A stretch of 64,000 bases of DNA from Halobacillus alkaliphilus (GTDB taxonomy: Bacteria > Bacillota > Bacilli > Bacillales > Halobacillaceae). The stretch is taken from contig NZ_FOOG01000006.1 in assembly GCF_900113125.1 (NCBI RefSeq), forward strand, positions 78,900-142,899, written 5' to 3'. Below, in pieces: positions 1 through 9,959 of this stretch. A program made the position numbers and the translations under genes. Below the pieces are notes generated by a model. The model searched no databases. It was given only the letters and a program-made list of their open reading frames with translations, and had not been told where the DNA came from. Each line of letters opens with the position of its first letter. The stretch's first letter is position 1.

Positions 1-2
1 GG

Positions 3-1199
3 GGGCATCTGATTTTTGCCAAACGAGCTGGCATGCTTGCACGTGAATTTGCAATTGGCTTCGGGCCGAAAATATTTGCTTTCACAAAAAATGAAACATT
101 GTACACGATTCGTCTTCTGCCTATTGGCGGGTATGTACGTGTAGCCGGCGAGGATCCTGAACTAGTTGAATTAAAGGCGGGCCATCATGTAGGTCTTGAG
201 TTCAATGATCAAGGAAAAGTCAAGCGGATTATAGTGAATAATAAATCCAAACATCCTCATGCGCGGGTCATTGAGGTAGAAAGAGCAGACCTTGATCATC
301 GTTTAATGATTGAAGGTTACGAAATTGATGAAGATGAGCGGTTAGCATTTGAAGTGGATCCGAAAGCTATGTTCGTCATGGACGAAAAAGAAACCCAAAT
401 CGCCCCTTACGATCGTCAATTTGCTTCTAAATCCGTTCCACAAAGAGCGATGCAGCTCTTCGCTGGGCCTCTTATGAACTTTGTACTTGCTATCGTCCTT
501 TTTCTGATTCTTGGATTTATTCAAGGAGTCCCGTCCAATCAGGCGATACTCGGTGAAATTCAAGAAGGTTCTCCCGCAGAATCTTCAGGGCTGCAAAAAG
601 GTGATGAAGTCATTGCGATTGATGGAGAATCCGTGAGCAGCTGGGAAGAATTCACCACTATTGTACGCAGCCACCCGGCTGAGGAAATTATGGTGACTGT
701 AGAACGAGAGGGTCAGACCGAGCAAATAGCTGTTACTCCAGCATCCTTGGAAAATCAGGATATGAAGATTGGTCAGGTGGGAGTAGCACGTACTTTTGAA
801 GATTCTTTCTTTAAAAAGATTACGTTCGGCTTCACTCAAACCTATGAGTGGTCTACTCTAATATTAACAAACCTTGGTAAACTGGTGACCGGCCAATTTT
901 CCCTCGATATGTTATCCGGCCCTGTAGGAATATATGACGCCACAGATCAGGTGGTAAAAACAGGGTTAACAAATTTCATCATGTGGACAGCGATTCTAAG
1001 CATTAACCTCGGTATTGTAAATTTACTTCCGCTTCCAGCCCTTGATGGCGGACGCTTACTGTTCGTTGGCTTAGAAGGGGTGCGTGGAAAACCGATCGAT
1101 CCTCAGAAAGAGGGGATTGTGCACTTTATCGGATTTGCTTTATTAATGTTATTAATGCTGCTTGTTACATGGAACGATATCCAACGATTATTCTTGTAA
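3..1199 (+). CDS. rseP: RseP/RasP intramembrane site-2 zinc metalloprotease, 5' end cut by the window
   Basis: This is a membrane-embedded zinc protease of the S2P family, which cleaves anti-sigma factors and remnant signal peptides within the membrane. The open frame runs off the left edge. Its first two residues, Gly-His, are most likely the end of the HExxH zinc motif, so the first transmembrane helix is mostly missing. An internal ATG at 33 is not the true start. A PDZ domain lies around residues 175-250 ([20 protein letters not shown]), and the second zinc-ligand motif [11 protein letters not shown] is near residue 345, followed by a C-terminal transmembrane helix. About 398 residues are visible. 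It precedes proS as in B. subtilis. Confidence 0.95.
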   Translation, partial: GHLIFAKRAGMLAREFAIGFGPKIFAFTKNETLYTIRLLPIGGYVRVAGEDPELVELKAGHHVGLEFNDQGKVKRIIVNNKSKHPHARVIEVERADLDHRLMIEGYEIDEDERLAFEVDPKAMFVMDEKETQIAPYDRQFASKSVPQRAMQLFAGPLMNFVLAIVLFLILGFIQGVPSNQAILGEIQEGSPAESSGLQKGDEVIAIDGESVSSWEEFTTIVRSHPAEEIMVTVEREGQTEQIAVTPASLENQDMKIGQVGVARTFEDSFFKKITFGFTQTYEWSTLILTNLGKLVTGQFSLDMLSGPVGIYDATDQVVKTGLTNFIMWTAILSINLGIVNLLPLPALDGGRLLFVGLEGVRGKPIDPQKEGIVHFIGFALLMLLMLLVTWNDIQRLFL

Positions 1200-1204
1200 A
1201 ATAA

Positions 1205-1256
1205 AGAGCTGGAAGCCTGTGGAGACGACAGCTCTCTTTGGCTTCCGGCTTGCTTT
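1205..1256 (+). terminator. Hairpin after rseP, possible weak terminator
   Basis: GGAAGCC at 1211-1217 can pair with GGCTTCC at 1240-1246, followed by a short T-rich run. AGAGCT at 1205-1210 can also pair with AGCTCT at 1230-1235. The two pairings interlock, so the RNA may form alternatives or a pseudoknot. The T run is weak, and readthrough into proS is likely. Confidence 0.4.
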
Positions 1257-1313
1257 TTAAGTAAATAAACCTATAAAGTAATATTATTAATTCACAGAAC
1301 TGAGGTGCATCTA

Positions 1314-3017
1314 ATGAAACAAAGTCAAATGCTGATCCCTACATTGAAAGAAAATCCTGCAGATGCCGAAATTATGAGCCACCAGCTCCTCGTTCGTGCT
1401 GGTTACATACGTCAACTTGCTTCAGGAATCTACAGTTTCTTGCCAATTGGACGACGTGTCCTCTCTAAAGTGGAGGCTATTGTAAGAGAAGAGATGGAGA
1501 AGATTGGTGCTCATGAAATGCTGATGCCTGCACTGGAACCATCAGAGCTATGGAAAGAAACAGGACGATGGACAACGTTTGGATCTGAATTAATGAGAAT
1601 AAATGATCGCCATGGTAGAGAGTTTGCGCTGGGAGCAACTCATGAAGAAGTAATTACCAGTATGGTTCGCAATGAAGTGAAAAGCTATAAACAACTTCCA
1701 TTGAGTGTCTATCAGATTCAAACAAAATTCCGTGATGAAGCTCGTCCACGATTCGGTCTTTTGAGAGGGCGGGAGTTTCTTATGAAGGATGCTTACTCCT
1801 TTAATGAATCCTATGAAAGTTTAGATCGAACGTATGAGCAAATGTTTGAAGCCTACTCCAATGTATTCAAGCGTTGCGGTCTTAACTTTAGAGCGGTTAT
1901 TGCAGATTCAGGCGCTATGGGTGGTAAAGATACGCATGAATTTATGGTGCTCTCTGAAGTAGGAGAAGATGTAATAGCTTATTCAGATACCTCACGTTAC
2001 GCCGCAAATATTGAAATGGCGCCGGTGAAACGGACTTATACTAAATCTGATGAAACTCCTTTAGAGATGGAAAAAGTCCATACACCTGATCAGAAAACAA
2101 TGAGGGATGTAGCGGATTTCCTAGGTCATGAACTTCAAAAAGGGTTAAAGTCCATTTTGTTTAAAGTTGATGAGAAGTTTGTTATGACCATTACCCGCGG
2201 GGACCATGAAGTAAATGATGTAAAACTTAAAAATTTATATGATGCTGAACTTATAGACCTTGCAAGTGAAGCAGAAGCTAGAGAGGTCATAGGTGCTGGC
2301 TTCGGCTCATTAGGACCTGTTGACGTATCTGAGGATGTTGAAGTTGTGGCTGATCTTGCGGTAGAAGCTCTAGTTAACGTTTCCTGCGGGGCCAACGAAG
2401 AAGGTTACCATTTTACCAATGTTACTCCTGGCAAAGACTTTCAAGTCAGTCAGTATGCCGACCTTCGTTTTATTGAAGAAGGAGATCCTTCTCCTGATGG
2501 TGAAGGTAAGATTCAGTTTGCTCGCGGGATTGAAGTGGGCCATGTATTTAAGCTGGGAGAGTTTTATTCAGAACGAATGAAAGCTACTTTCCTGAATGAT
2601 CAAGGGAAAGCTACGACCATGATTATGGGCTCGTATGGTATCGGTGTATCCCGTACACTCGCTGCTATTGTAGAGCAATATCATGATGAACGCGGGATCA
2701 CTTGGCCGGCCAATATTGCACCCTATCAAGTACACTTGTTATCATTAAATCCTAAAAAAGAGGATCAGAAAGAATTAGCTGATGTTCTTTACAACACACT
2801 TATTGAAGCAGGAGTTGAAGTTCTGTATGATGATCGTAAAGAGCGAGCGGGCGTCAAGTTTGCGGACAGCGATCTGTTTGGAGTTCCACTGCGTATTACG
2901 GTAGGAAAACGTGCTTCTGAAGGTGTTGTAGAAGTAAAAGAACGAATGTCCGGCAATCAATATGATTTGGAACAAGAAGAAGTCTTGAATTACGTAACCA
3001 ACTGGTATAAATCCTGA
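1314..3017 (+). CDS. proS: Prolyl-tRNA synthetase, bacterial type with editing insertion
   Basis: This class II aminoacyl-tRNA synthetase charges tRNA-Pro in the cytoplasm. Motif 2 is visible as [17 protein letters not shown], and motif 3 lies in the [14 protein letters not shown] region. The roughly 180-residue insertion between motifs 2 and 3 (about residues 225-400) is the bacterial editing domain, and a C-terminal anticodon-binding domain follows. The protein has 567 residues, the usual bacterial length. I chose ATG 1314 because GAGGTG at 1302-1307 is well spaced; a GTG at 1305 lies inside that ribosome binding site. No T-box leader is visible in the short gap from rseP. Confidence 0.96.
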   Translation: MKQSQMLIPTLKENPADAEIMSHQLLVRAGYIRQLASGIYSFLPIGRRVLSKVEAIVREEMEKIGAHEMLMPALEPSELWKETGRWTTFGSELMRINDRHGREFALGATHEEVITSMVRNEVKSYKQLPLSVYQIQTKFRDEARPRFGLLRGREFLMKDAYSFNESYESLDRTYEQMFEAYSNVFKRCGLNFRAVIADSGAMGGKDTHEFMVLSEVGEDVIAYSDTSRYAANIEMAPVKRTYTKSDETPLEMEKVHTPDQKTMRDVADFLGHELQKGLKSILFKVDEKFVMTITRGDHEVNDVKLKNLYDAELIDLASEAEAREVIGAGFGSLGPVDVSEDVEVVADLAVEALVNVSCGANEEGYHFTNVTPGKDFQVSQYADLRFIEEGDPSPDGEGKIQFARGIEVGHVFKLGEFYSERMKATFLNDQGKATTMIMGSYGIGVSRTLAAIVEQYHDERGITWPANIAPYQVHLLSLNPKKEDQKELADVLYNTLIEAGVEVLYDDRKERAGVKFADSDLFGVPLRITVGKRASEGVVEVKERMSGNQYDLEQEEVLNYVTNWYKS

Positions 3018-3036
3018 CTTTATAAACAGTTTTTTT

Positions 3037-3073
3037 TATATACCCTTGCTTAAAGGTGAAGCAGGGGTATATT
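3037..3073 (+). terminator. Hairpin between proS and polC
   Basis: A 14-bp near-perfect stem pairs 3037-3050 with 3060-3073. It has T residues on its 5' side but no good T tract after it on the + strand, so it would act poorly as a + strand terminator. It may be an mRNA-stabilising structure. Confidence 0.4.
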
Positions 3074-3116
3074 CATGTAAAGACCTTGCACAGGGGATAA
3101 TAGGGGAGGAATCACA

Positions 3117-6100
3117 TTGGGTGTGACCAATCAGGATAAATTGCATTATTTACTGGAACAGATCCAGTTTCCACACGAACTGATTGAACCTCATTTTAGG
3201 GATAGTACGATGGAAAAGCTTACCGTTTATCGGGAAACGAAAGAATGGCATTTTCATTTTAAAATGCCACAGCCATTGCCGCCGGCAGTTTATGAATTAT
3301 TTACGACTAAACTCCAATCCACTTTCAGAGCAATTGCTGAAGTAAAATGGACCATTGAAACAGATAATAAAGAAATGGAAGAAAGCGATACGCTAGAATA
3401 TTGGAACGGGTTTATCAAAACAATGACCAATTTGTCACCGGGTTATAAGGATCTGTTGTTGGAACAACAGCCCGAGATAACTGGAAATAAAATTATGTTA
3501 ACCTGCAGGAATTTGGCAGAAAGCCATGCCGTTAAGAAGAAGCTGGAAGAACCATTACAGAGCTTTTGTGTGAAGTCAGGGCTTCCTCCATATATGGTCT
3601 CAACACGTGTGAAAGAAGAACAGGAACAAATAAAAAAATTCCAGGAAGAGCGTCAAAAAGAGGATAAGAAAATTGTCCAACAGGCCGTGAAAGATCAAGA
3701 AGAGCGTGCCAAAGAAAAAGATGATTCTAAGCCGAAGGGACCTATTGAAATTGGATACAAAATTCAAGAGGATCCTGAACCTATGGAAAATATCCTGGAA
3801 GAAGAGCGCCGCAAAATTGTCCAAGGATATGTGTTTGACGCTGAAGTGAAAGAACTGCGATCAGGCAGGTTTTTATTACTTCTTAAAGTCACGGACTACA
3901 CGGATTCTTTCTCCATAAAGATGTTTTCACGTGGAGACGATCACGCGGAGATGTTTAAGCATGTAAAACAAGGTCTGTGGATCAAGGCACGGGGAAGTAT
4001 TCAAACGGATAATTTCACAAGCGAACTCACCATGATGGCTAATGACATTAACGAAATTAAACCGATTCTGCGCAAAGACGAAGCTCCTGAGGGAGAAAAA
4101 CGAATTGAGCTTCATTCTCATACGACCATGAGCCAAATGGATGCTCCGGTATCTCCATCGAGACTGATCGCAAAAGCAGCTGAATGGGGTCACGAAGCAA
4201 TCGCGATCACAGACCATGCTGTTGTCCAGGCGTACCCGGATGCTCATGCAGCCGGTGAAAAAAATGGGATCAAAGTTATTTATGGTCTTGAAGCTAACTT
4301 GGTAGACGATGGTGTTCCGATCGCGTATGAAGAACAGGACCGGGATCTTGAGTCTGATGTGTATGTCGTCTTTGATGTTGAAACAACGGGTCTATCCGCC
4401 GTATATGATAAAATCATAGAACTTGCAGCCGTTAAAGTTAAAGGCGGAGAAATTATTGATCGATTCGAATCCTTTGCGAACCCTCACCAGGCTCTTTCTC
4501 AAACCACGGTGGATTTAACTGGAATTACAGATGACATGGTCAAAGATGCTCCTGAGATTGAAGAGGTATTAAAAGACTTTCATAAATGGATGGAAAACGA
4601 TATTCTCGTTGCCCATAATGCAAGCTTTGACATGGGATTCCTAAATGCAGGTTTCACGGCGATTGGATATGAGAAAGCTCAAAATCCGGTTATTGATACG
4701 CTAGAATTGGCGAGATTTCTTGTGCCGGAGCTTAAGAACCATCGATTAAATACACTGTGTAAAAAATTCGATATTGAATTAACCCAACACCACAGGGCTA
4801 TTTATGATGCAGAAGCTACCGGTTATTTATTATGGAAGCTCGTTAAACGTGCGATGGAGCGTGGCATTACTAATCATAAGAACTTAAATGATTATATGGG
4901 CGAAGGAAAAGCTTATCAGCGTTCACGTCCTTCTCATTGCACCCTTCTTGCTACTAACAGCACAGGTCTTAAAAACATTTATAAATTAGTTTCAGAGGCG
5001 CATGTGGATTACTTTTATCGTGTGCCAAGGATACCGAGATCACGCTTAGCTAAACTGAGAGAGGGCATTCTTGTTGGTTCGGGATGCGATAAGGGTGAAG
5101 TGTTCGAAACGATCATGCAAAAGTCAGAAGAAGAAGCAGAAAAGGTTGCTGACTTTTATGACTATATCGAAATTCAGCCCCCTGGTAATTACTATCATTT
5201 ACTGGAGAAAGATCTGGTTCAGAACGAAGCTCAAATCTATGACATTCTGAAAAGACTGGTGGCAATGGGAGAACGGCTTGGAAAAACAGTAGTGGCCACA
5301 GGTAATACCCACTATGTCGAGCCTCATGAAAAGCAATACCGGCAGATTATGATTGCTTCACAAAGCGGAAACCCGCTTAATCGACAGACTCTGCCTGATG
5401 TTCACTTCAAAACCACAAATGAGATGGTGGAAGAGCTGTCATTTTTCGGGGATGCAAAAGCCAAAGAGCTTGTCGTAACGAATACCCGGAAAATCATGTC
5501 TCAAATTGGGGAAGTCACTCCAGTGAAAGAAGATCTCTTCACCCCTAATATTGAAGGAGCAGATCAGGAAATTCGTGAGATGTCTTATAACAAAGCGAAA
5601 AGCCTATATGGCGATCCAATTCCGGAGCTTGTTGAAAAAAGACTGGAAAAAGAGCTGGAGAGTATTATTGGTCATGGTTTTGCTGTCATCTATTTAATAT
5701 CTCAGAAGCTCGTAACTAAATCTCTGGAAGACGGATATCTCGTTGGTTCACGTGGTTCTGTAGGGTCTTCCTTTGTGGCAACGATGACGGATATTACCGA
5801 AGTAAATCCACTACCGCCACATTACGTTTGTCCAGCATGTCAGTTCCATGAATTTTTCACTGATGGATCTGTGGGAAGTGGATTTGATCTCCCGGAGAAA
5901 GATTGTCCTCAGTGTGGTACAGCTTTCCGTAAAGATGGACAGGACATCCCTTTTGAAACATTCCTAGGATTTAAAGGGGACAAAGTACCGGATATTGACC
6001 TGAACTTCTCAGGTGAATACCAGCCTCAAGCCCATAATTATACGAAATATTTATTTGGTGAAGACAATGTATTTCGTGCAGGAACCATAGGAACAATAGC

Positions 6101-7409
6101 TGAAAAAACTGCTTATGGTTATGTGAAAGGGTATGCGGGCGATCATCAGCTGCAGTATAAAAATGCAGAAATTGACCGTTTGGTGCAAGGATGTACAGGC
6201 GTTAAGCGTACGACAGGCCAACACCCCGGAGGAATTATCGTAGTACCGGATGATATGGAGATTTATGATTTTTCTCCTATTCAGTTTCCTGCCGATGATA
6301 CAAAGTCAGAATGGCGGACCACACACTTTGATTTCCACTCGATTCACGATAACCTCCTGAAGCTTGATATACTCGGGCACGATGATCCCACGGTCATTCG
6401 TATGCTTCAGGATCTAAGTGGGATTGATCAGAAGGAAATCCCTGTGGACGATCCAGAAGTGATGAAAATATTCAGTGGCCCGGAAGCACTTGGGGTTAAT
6501 GCTGAACAGATTATGTGCAAGACAGGGACGCTTGGTGTACCTGAGTTTGGAACAAGATTTGTGCGGCAGATGCTTGAGGATACGAAGCCTAGTACGTTTG
6601 CTGAACTAGTCATTATATCTGGTCTGTCTCATGGTACGGATGTTTGGCTTGGAAATGCGGAACAGCTGATCAATGATGGAATTTGTACGCTTCCTGAAGT
6701 TATCGGCTGCCGTGATGACATTATGGTCTATCTCATGCATAAAGGTCTTGAGCCTTCTCTGGCTTTTAAAATTATGGAATTTGTTCGTAAGGGGCGGGGG
6801 CTGCAGGATGAATGGATTGAAGAAATGAAGAAACATGGTGTACCAGATTGGTACATTGATTCTTGTAAAAAGATCAAATACATGTTCCCTAAAGCTCACG
6901 CTGCTGCTTACGTACTGATGGCTGTACGTATTGCTTACTTTAAAGTTCATTATCCTATCTATTTCTATGCGGCTTATTTTACAGTAAGAGCCAGTGACTT
7001 TGAGTTAGAGACGATGGTTAAAGGGTCAGAAGCCATACGCAAGCGTATAGAGGAAATTCAGGCTAAAGGGCTGGATGCAACACCTAAGGAAAAAAACTTA
7101 ATGACCGTGTTAGAACTTTCCTTGGAAATGTGTGAAAGAGGCTATGGCTTTAAGAATGTGGACCTGTACGAATCAAGTGCAACTGACTTTATTGTGGAAG
7201 GCAACCAATTGATTCCACCGTTTAATGCGGTCGATGGATTGGGCACGAATGCGGCTATTAATATTGTTAAAGCGAGAAAAGAAGGAGAGTTCCTATCTAA
7301 ACAGGATTTAAGAGAAAGAAGCCGGATTTCAAAGACTGTGCTTGAGTATTTGGACAACTTCGGCTGTTTGGAAGGAATGCCTGACGAAAATCAGCTCTCC
7401 CTTTTCTAA
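3117..7409 (+). CDS. polC: DNA polymerase III alpha subunit, PolC type
   Basis: This is the replicative DNA polymerase of low-GC Firmicutes, carrying its own 3'-5' proofreading exonuclease. The order of domains is visible: OB region, PHP domain split by the exonuclease (H333 and H335 in ELHSHTT), DEDDh exonuclease starting at D420 and E422 in FDVETTG, zinc motif with C905, C908, C930 and C933, and the polymerase core with PDIDLNF carrying D959 and D961. It has 1430 residues, close to B. subtilis PolC. The start is TTG 3117, chosen because AGGGGAGGA at 3102-3110 is ideally spaced. A charged, coiled-coil-like stretch lies around residues 160-240. Confidence 0.97.
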   Translation: MGVTNQDKLHYLLEQIQFPHELIEPHFRDSTMEKLTVYRETKEWHFHFKMPQPLPPAVYELFTTKLQSTFRAIAEVKWTIETDNKEMEESDTLEYWNGFIKTMTNLSPGYKDLLLEQQPEITGNKIMLTCRNLAESHAVKKKLEEPLQSFCVKSGLPPYMVSTRVKEEQEQIKKFQEERQKEDKKIVQQAVKDQEERAKEKDDSKPKGPIEIGYKIQEDPEPMENILEEERRKIVQGYVFDAEVKELRSGRFLLLLKVTDYTDSFSIKMFSRGDDHAEMFKHVKQGLWIKARGSIQTDNFTSELTMMANDINEIKPILRKDEAPEGEKRIELHSHTTMSQMDAPVSPSRLIAKAAEWGHEAIAITDHAVVQAYPDAHAAGEKNGIKVIYGLEANLVDDGVPIAYEEQDRDLESDVYVVFDVETTGLSAVYDKIIELAAVKVKGGEIIDRFESFANPHQALSQTTVDLTGITDDMVKDAPEIEEVLKDFHKWMENDILVAHNASFDMGFLNAGFTAIGYEKAQNPVIDTLELARFLVPELKNHRLNTLCKKFDIELTQHHRAIYDAEATGYLLWKLVKRAMERGITNHKNLNDYMGEGKAYQRSRPSHCTLLATNSTGLKNIYKLVSEAHVDYFYRVPRIPRSRLAKLREGILVGSGCDKGEVFETIMQKSEEEAEKVADFYDYIEIQPPGNYYHLLEKDLVQNEAQIYDILKRLVAMGERLGKTVVATGNTHYVEPHEKQYRQIMIASQSGNPLNRQTLPDVHFKTTNEMVEELSFFGDAKAKELVVTNTRKIMSQIGEVTPVKEDLFTPNIEGADQEIREMSYNKAKSLYGDPIPELVEKRLEKELESIIGHGFAVIYLISQKLVTKSLEDGYLVGSRGSVGSSFVATMTDITEVNPLPPHYVCPACQFHEFFTDGSVGSGFDLPEKDCPQCGTAFRKDGQDIPFETFLGFKGDKVPDIDLNFSGEYQPQAHNYTKYLFGEDNVFRAGTIGTIAEKTAYGYVKGYAGDHQLQYKNAEIDRLVQGCTGVKRTTGQHPGGIIVVPDDMEIYDFSPIQFPADDTKSEWRTTHFDFHSIHDNLLKLDILGHDDPTVIRMLQDLSGIDQKEIPVDDPEVMKIFSGPEALGVNAEQIMCKTGTLGVPEFGTRFVRQMLEDTKPSTFAELVIISGLSHGTDVWLGNAEQLINDGICTLPEVIGCRDDIMVYLMHKGLEPSLAFKIMEFVRKGRGLQDEWIEEMKKHGVPDWYIDSCKKIKYMFPKAHAAAYVLMAVRIAYFKVHYPIYFYAAYFTVRASDFELETMVKGSEAIRKRIEEIQAKGLDATPKEKNLMTVLELSLEMCERGYGFKNVDLYESSATDFIVEGNQLIPPFNAVDGLGTNAAINIVKARKEGEFLSKQDLRERSRISKTVLEYLDNFGCLEGMPDENQLSLF

Positions 7410-7461
7410 TACAAGTAGTGGAAGTGTAGCTCTTCAAAGTAGTGGTGCCATTCTTCCTCTA

Positions 7462-7490
7462 TTGCATATTTTAAGCATCTATGGTATATT
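7462..7490 (+). promoter_or_regulatory. Sigma-A-type promoter of the rimP-nusA-infB operon
   Basis: TTGCAT at 7462-7467 and TATATT at 7485-7490 are separated by exactly 17 bp. This predicts a start near 7497 and a leader of about 260 nt before rimP. With the hairpins listed next, it accounts for the gene-free stretch 7410-7754. Confidence 0.7.
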
Positions 7491-7522
7491 TTTTTATGGT
7501 GAGAAGAGCGATATGAACGACC

Positions 7523-7550
7523 AAAAGAGTGGGGCAACCCACTCTTTCGT
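7523..7550 (+). terminator. First hairpin in the rimP-nusA leader
   Basis: AAAGAGTGGG pairs with CCCACTCTTT around a GCAA-type tetraloop, followed by TCGTCATATTT. It resembles an intrinsic terminator with an interrupted T tract, a form that often depends on NusA. It lies about 30 nt after the predicted start. Confidence 0.6.
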
Positions 7551-7615
7551 CATATTTAACGCTGATGATTGTCAAGAAACCGGAACCATTAGAGACTTCA
7601 AGCCCGTGTGACTCG

Positions 7616-7646
7616 ACCGCTATGATTTAATTCATAGCGGTTTCTC
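7616..7646 (+). terminator. Second hairpin in the rimP-nusA leader
   Basis: ACCGCTATGA at 7616-7625 pairs perfectly with TCATAGCGGT at 7632-7641, followed by TTCTCG. It lies about 110 nt upstream of rimP. The poor U tract again suggests a factor-assisted terminator or attenuator rather than a full stop. Confidence 0.5.
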
Positions 7647-7754
7647 GTGGACCTTCTTTAGTCTTCATCGGTTAAGCAGAATTGAAATGAAATCAATGAT
7701 TGAATGCCATACTAAATTAAAATGTATGAAAGTGTTTTTAAAGGAGGGAAGATC

Positions 7755-8231
7755 ATGAGTCATCATCATGTAACAGCCGTTACAGAAAAGCTCGTGCAGC
7801 CAATTTTGGAAGATATGAACCTGGAGTTGGTAGAGGTCGAGTATAAACAAGAAGGGAAGAACTGGTACCTTCGTGTCTTTATCGATAAACCTGAAGGCGT
7901 AGATATTGAAGAGTGTGGACAGGTTTCTGAAAAACTGAGTGAAAAACTTGATGAAGAAGACCCTATTGAGTTTCCATACTTTTTAGAAGTAGCCTCACCC
8001 GGAGCTGAGAGACCTTTAAAAACTCAAGAAGATTTTAAAAAGTATGTAGGCGAACATGTATATATGAAATTATACGAACCCATTGATCAAGAAAAAGAGT
8101 TCGAAGGAACGCTCGTTTCTTTTGAGAATGAAACAGCAATAGTGGAAATTCGAATAAAAACAAAAAAGAAACAGCTGGAAGTACCATTCAGCAAAATTGC
8201 TAAAGCGAATCTGGCTGTCACGTTTAACTAA
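7755..8231 (+). CDS. rimP: Ribosome maturation factor RimP
   Basis: RimP assists maturation of the 30S subunit. The 158-residue protein has the two expected parts: an N-terminal domain with the conserved region ending in YFLEVASPGAERPL, and a C-terminal SH3-like barrel. I chose ATG 7755 because AAGGAGGGA at 7741-7749 sits just upstream; an in-frame ATG at 7722 lacks a ribosome binding site. It is the first gene of the operon and is followed 14 nt later by nusA, the standard Firmicute order. Confidence 0.95.
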   Translation: MSHHHVTAVTEKLVQPILEDMNLELVEVEYKQEGKNWYLRVFIDKPEGVDIEECGQVSEKLSEKLDEEDPIEFPYFLEVASPGAERPLKTQEDFKKYVGEHVYMKLYEPIDQEKEFEGTLVSFENETAIVEIRIKTKKKQLEVPFSKIAKANLAVTFN

Positions 8232-8245
8232 GGGGGAGAAAACTG

Positions 8246-9352
8246 TTGAGTAGTGAACTATTTGATGCCATGAATTATTTAGAAAAGGAAAAGGGCATCG
8301 ACAAAGGTTTGTTGTTGGAAGCACTTGAAGCTGCGTTAATTTCTGCCTATAAGAAGAACTTTAATTCAGCCACCAATGTTCGGGTAGATATTAATGAAGA
8401 TGAAGGCAGCATGAAAGTATTTGCCAGAAAAACAATTGTGGATGAAGTAATGGATCCCCAGCAGGAAATTTCTTTAGAAAGCGCGAAAGAAATTGATCCT
8501 AACTATGAAGAAGAAGACGTCATTGAAGTTGAAGTTACACCTATGGATTTCGGACGTATTGCAGCTCAGGCAGCGAAACAAGTAGTGACTCAGCGTGTAC
8601 GCGAAGCTGAGCGCGGTATTATATATGGTGAATATGTTGATCGTGAGGAAGATGTCATGACTGGCATTATTCAGCGGAAAGACCCACGTTTCGTGTACGT
8701 AAACCTTGGAAAAATTGAAGCAAGACTGCCTGAAGGTGAACAAATGCCAACAGAAACTTATGAAGTTCATGATCGTTTAAAAGTGTTTGTTACGAAGGTG
8801 GAAAATAGTAACAAGGGACCTCACATTTATGTCTCCCGCACACATCCAGGACTTTTGAAGCGATTATTTGAAATGGAAGTTCCGGAGATTTATGACGGCA
8901 CCGTAGAAGTACGATCTGTGGCACGTGAAGCTGGGGACCGCTCAAAAATCTCTGTGTATGCTGAAGACCAGGAAATTGATCCTGTCGGCTCTTGTGTTGG
9001 CCAGCGTGGACAGCGTGTACAGGCTATCGTTAATGAATTAAAGGGTGAGAAAATTGACATTGTTCAGTGGTCGGAAGATCCGGTTGAATATGTTTCTAAC
9101 GCCCTGAGTCCTTCCAAAGTTGTAGAAGTTCTTGTTGACGAAGAAGAAAAAGCTACAACGGTTATCGTTCCTGATTATCAACTATCACTTGCAATAGGTA
9201 AACGTGGGCAGAATGCACGCCTTGCAGCGAAGTTAACTGGCTGGAAGATTGACATTAAGAGTGAAAGTGAAGCACGGGATCAGGGTCTGCTTGATGAAAG
9301 TGACCATACTGATGTTGACGAAGAAATAGAAGATGAATTGTTTGATGAGTAA
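8246..9352 (+). CDS. nusA: Transcription elongation and termination factor NusA
   Basis: NusA binds RNA polymerase and modulates pausing and intrinsic termination. The 368-residue protein shows the N-terminal polymerase-binding domain, an S1 domain (about residues 135-200) and two KH domains, including [18 protein letters not shown] and [19 protein letters not shown]. It ends in a short acidic tail and lacks the C-terminal repeats of enterobacterial NusA, as in other Firmicutes. The start is TTG 8246, supported by AGGGGGAGAA directly upstream. The operon leader hairpins suggest that it may control its own expression. Confidence 0.96.
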   Translation: MSSELFDAMNYLEKEKGIDKGLLLEALEAALISAYKKNFNSATNVRVDINEDEGSMKVFARKTIVDEVMDPQQEISLESAKEIDPNYEEEDVIEVEVTPMDFGRIAAQAAKQVVTQRVREAERGIIYGEYVDREEDVMTGIIQRKDPRFVYVNLGKIEARLPEGEQMPTETYEVHDRLKVFVTKVENSNKGPHIYVSRTHPGLLKRLFEMEVPEIYDGTVEVRSVAREAGDRSKISVYAEDQEIDPVGSCVGQRGQRVQAIVNELKGEKIDIVQWSEDPVEYVSNALSPSKVVEVLVDEEEKATTVIVPDYQLSLAIGKRGQNARLAAKLTGWKIDIKSESEARDQGLLDESDHTDVDEEIEDELFDE

Positions 9353-9364
9353 GGAGGGGTACTT

Positions 9365-9640
9365 ATGGCCCGTTCTAAAAAACAACCACTCAGAAAGTGT
9401 ATAGTTACTCAGGAAATGTACCCAAAGAAACAGTTAATCAGGGTCGTCCGAAATAAAGAAGGAGAAGTCTTTGTGGATGAATCCGGTAAAAGAAACGGAC
9501 GAGGAGCATACCTCTCAAGAGACCTTGATGTTATAGAAAAAGCAGAAAAAAACCAGGTGTTAAATCGCCATTTGAATACATCCGTAGACGCAGCCGTTTA
9601 TGAAGAACTAAAAACTGCAATTAAGGCAGACGAAAAATGA
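9365..9640 (+). CDS. ylxR: YlxR/RnpM family RNA-binding protein
   Basis: This is a 91-residue basic protein of the YlxR (DUF448) family, always found between nusA and infB. The conserved R-K-C-V and GRGAYL regions are visible as LRKCIVTQEM and NGRGAYLSRD. In B. subtilis the protein has been linked to modulation of RNase P and renamed RnpM. It starts 12 nt after nusA with a good AAGGAGG site and overlaps ylxQ by 4 nt (ATGA), indicating translational coupling. Confidence 0.92.
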   Translation: MARSKKQPLRKCIVTQEMYPKKQLIRVVRNKEGEVFVDESGKRNGRGAYLSRDLDVIEKAEKNQVLNRHLNTSVDAAVYEELKTAIKADEK

Positions 9641-9951
9641 ACAAACGTTATTTAAATTTATTAGGTTTAGCTTTCGGAGCCGGAAAGTGTACACTTGGAG
9701 AAGAAGCGATTGTTCGGGATATCCAGAAAAACAGAGCAAAAATCGTTCTTATCGCTTCTGACACAGGAAAACAAACAAAAAAAAAGCTGACAGATAAATG
9801 CAGCTTTTATGATATACCTTGCTATATGGTGGATGATCGGGAAACACTATCACAAGCCATCGGAAAGGCAGGGAGAGTCGCGATCGCAGTTCTTGACCAA
9901 GGATTTGCGAAAAAGTTGCAATCGCTACTCGATGAATCTATTCGGGGGTGA
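9637..9951 (+). CDS. ylxQ: YlxQ, L7Ae-family putative kink-turn RNA-binding protein
   Basis: This 104-residue protein is related to ribosomal protein L7Ae/L30e. The glycine-rich start [15 protein letters not shown] and the region [16 protein letters not shown] match the family, which binds kink-turn RNA. Its exact client in Bacillus is not settled. It overlaps ylxR by 4 nt, and its stop overlaps a GTG that precedes the true infB start, so it sits tightly inside the operon. Confidence 0.9.
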   Translation: MNKRYLNLLGLAFGAGKCTLGEEAIVRDIQKNRAKIVLIASDTGKQTKKKLTDKCSFYDIPCYMVDDRETLSQAIGKAGRVAIAVLDQGFAKKLQSLLDESIRG

Positions 9952-9959
9952 AGATATAT

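Noticed and set aside
1261..1313. T-box or other riboswitch upstream of proS
   Set aside because: The gap is only about 110 nt and shows no T-box sequence or specifier-stem structure.
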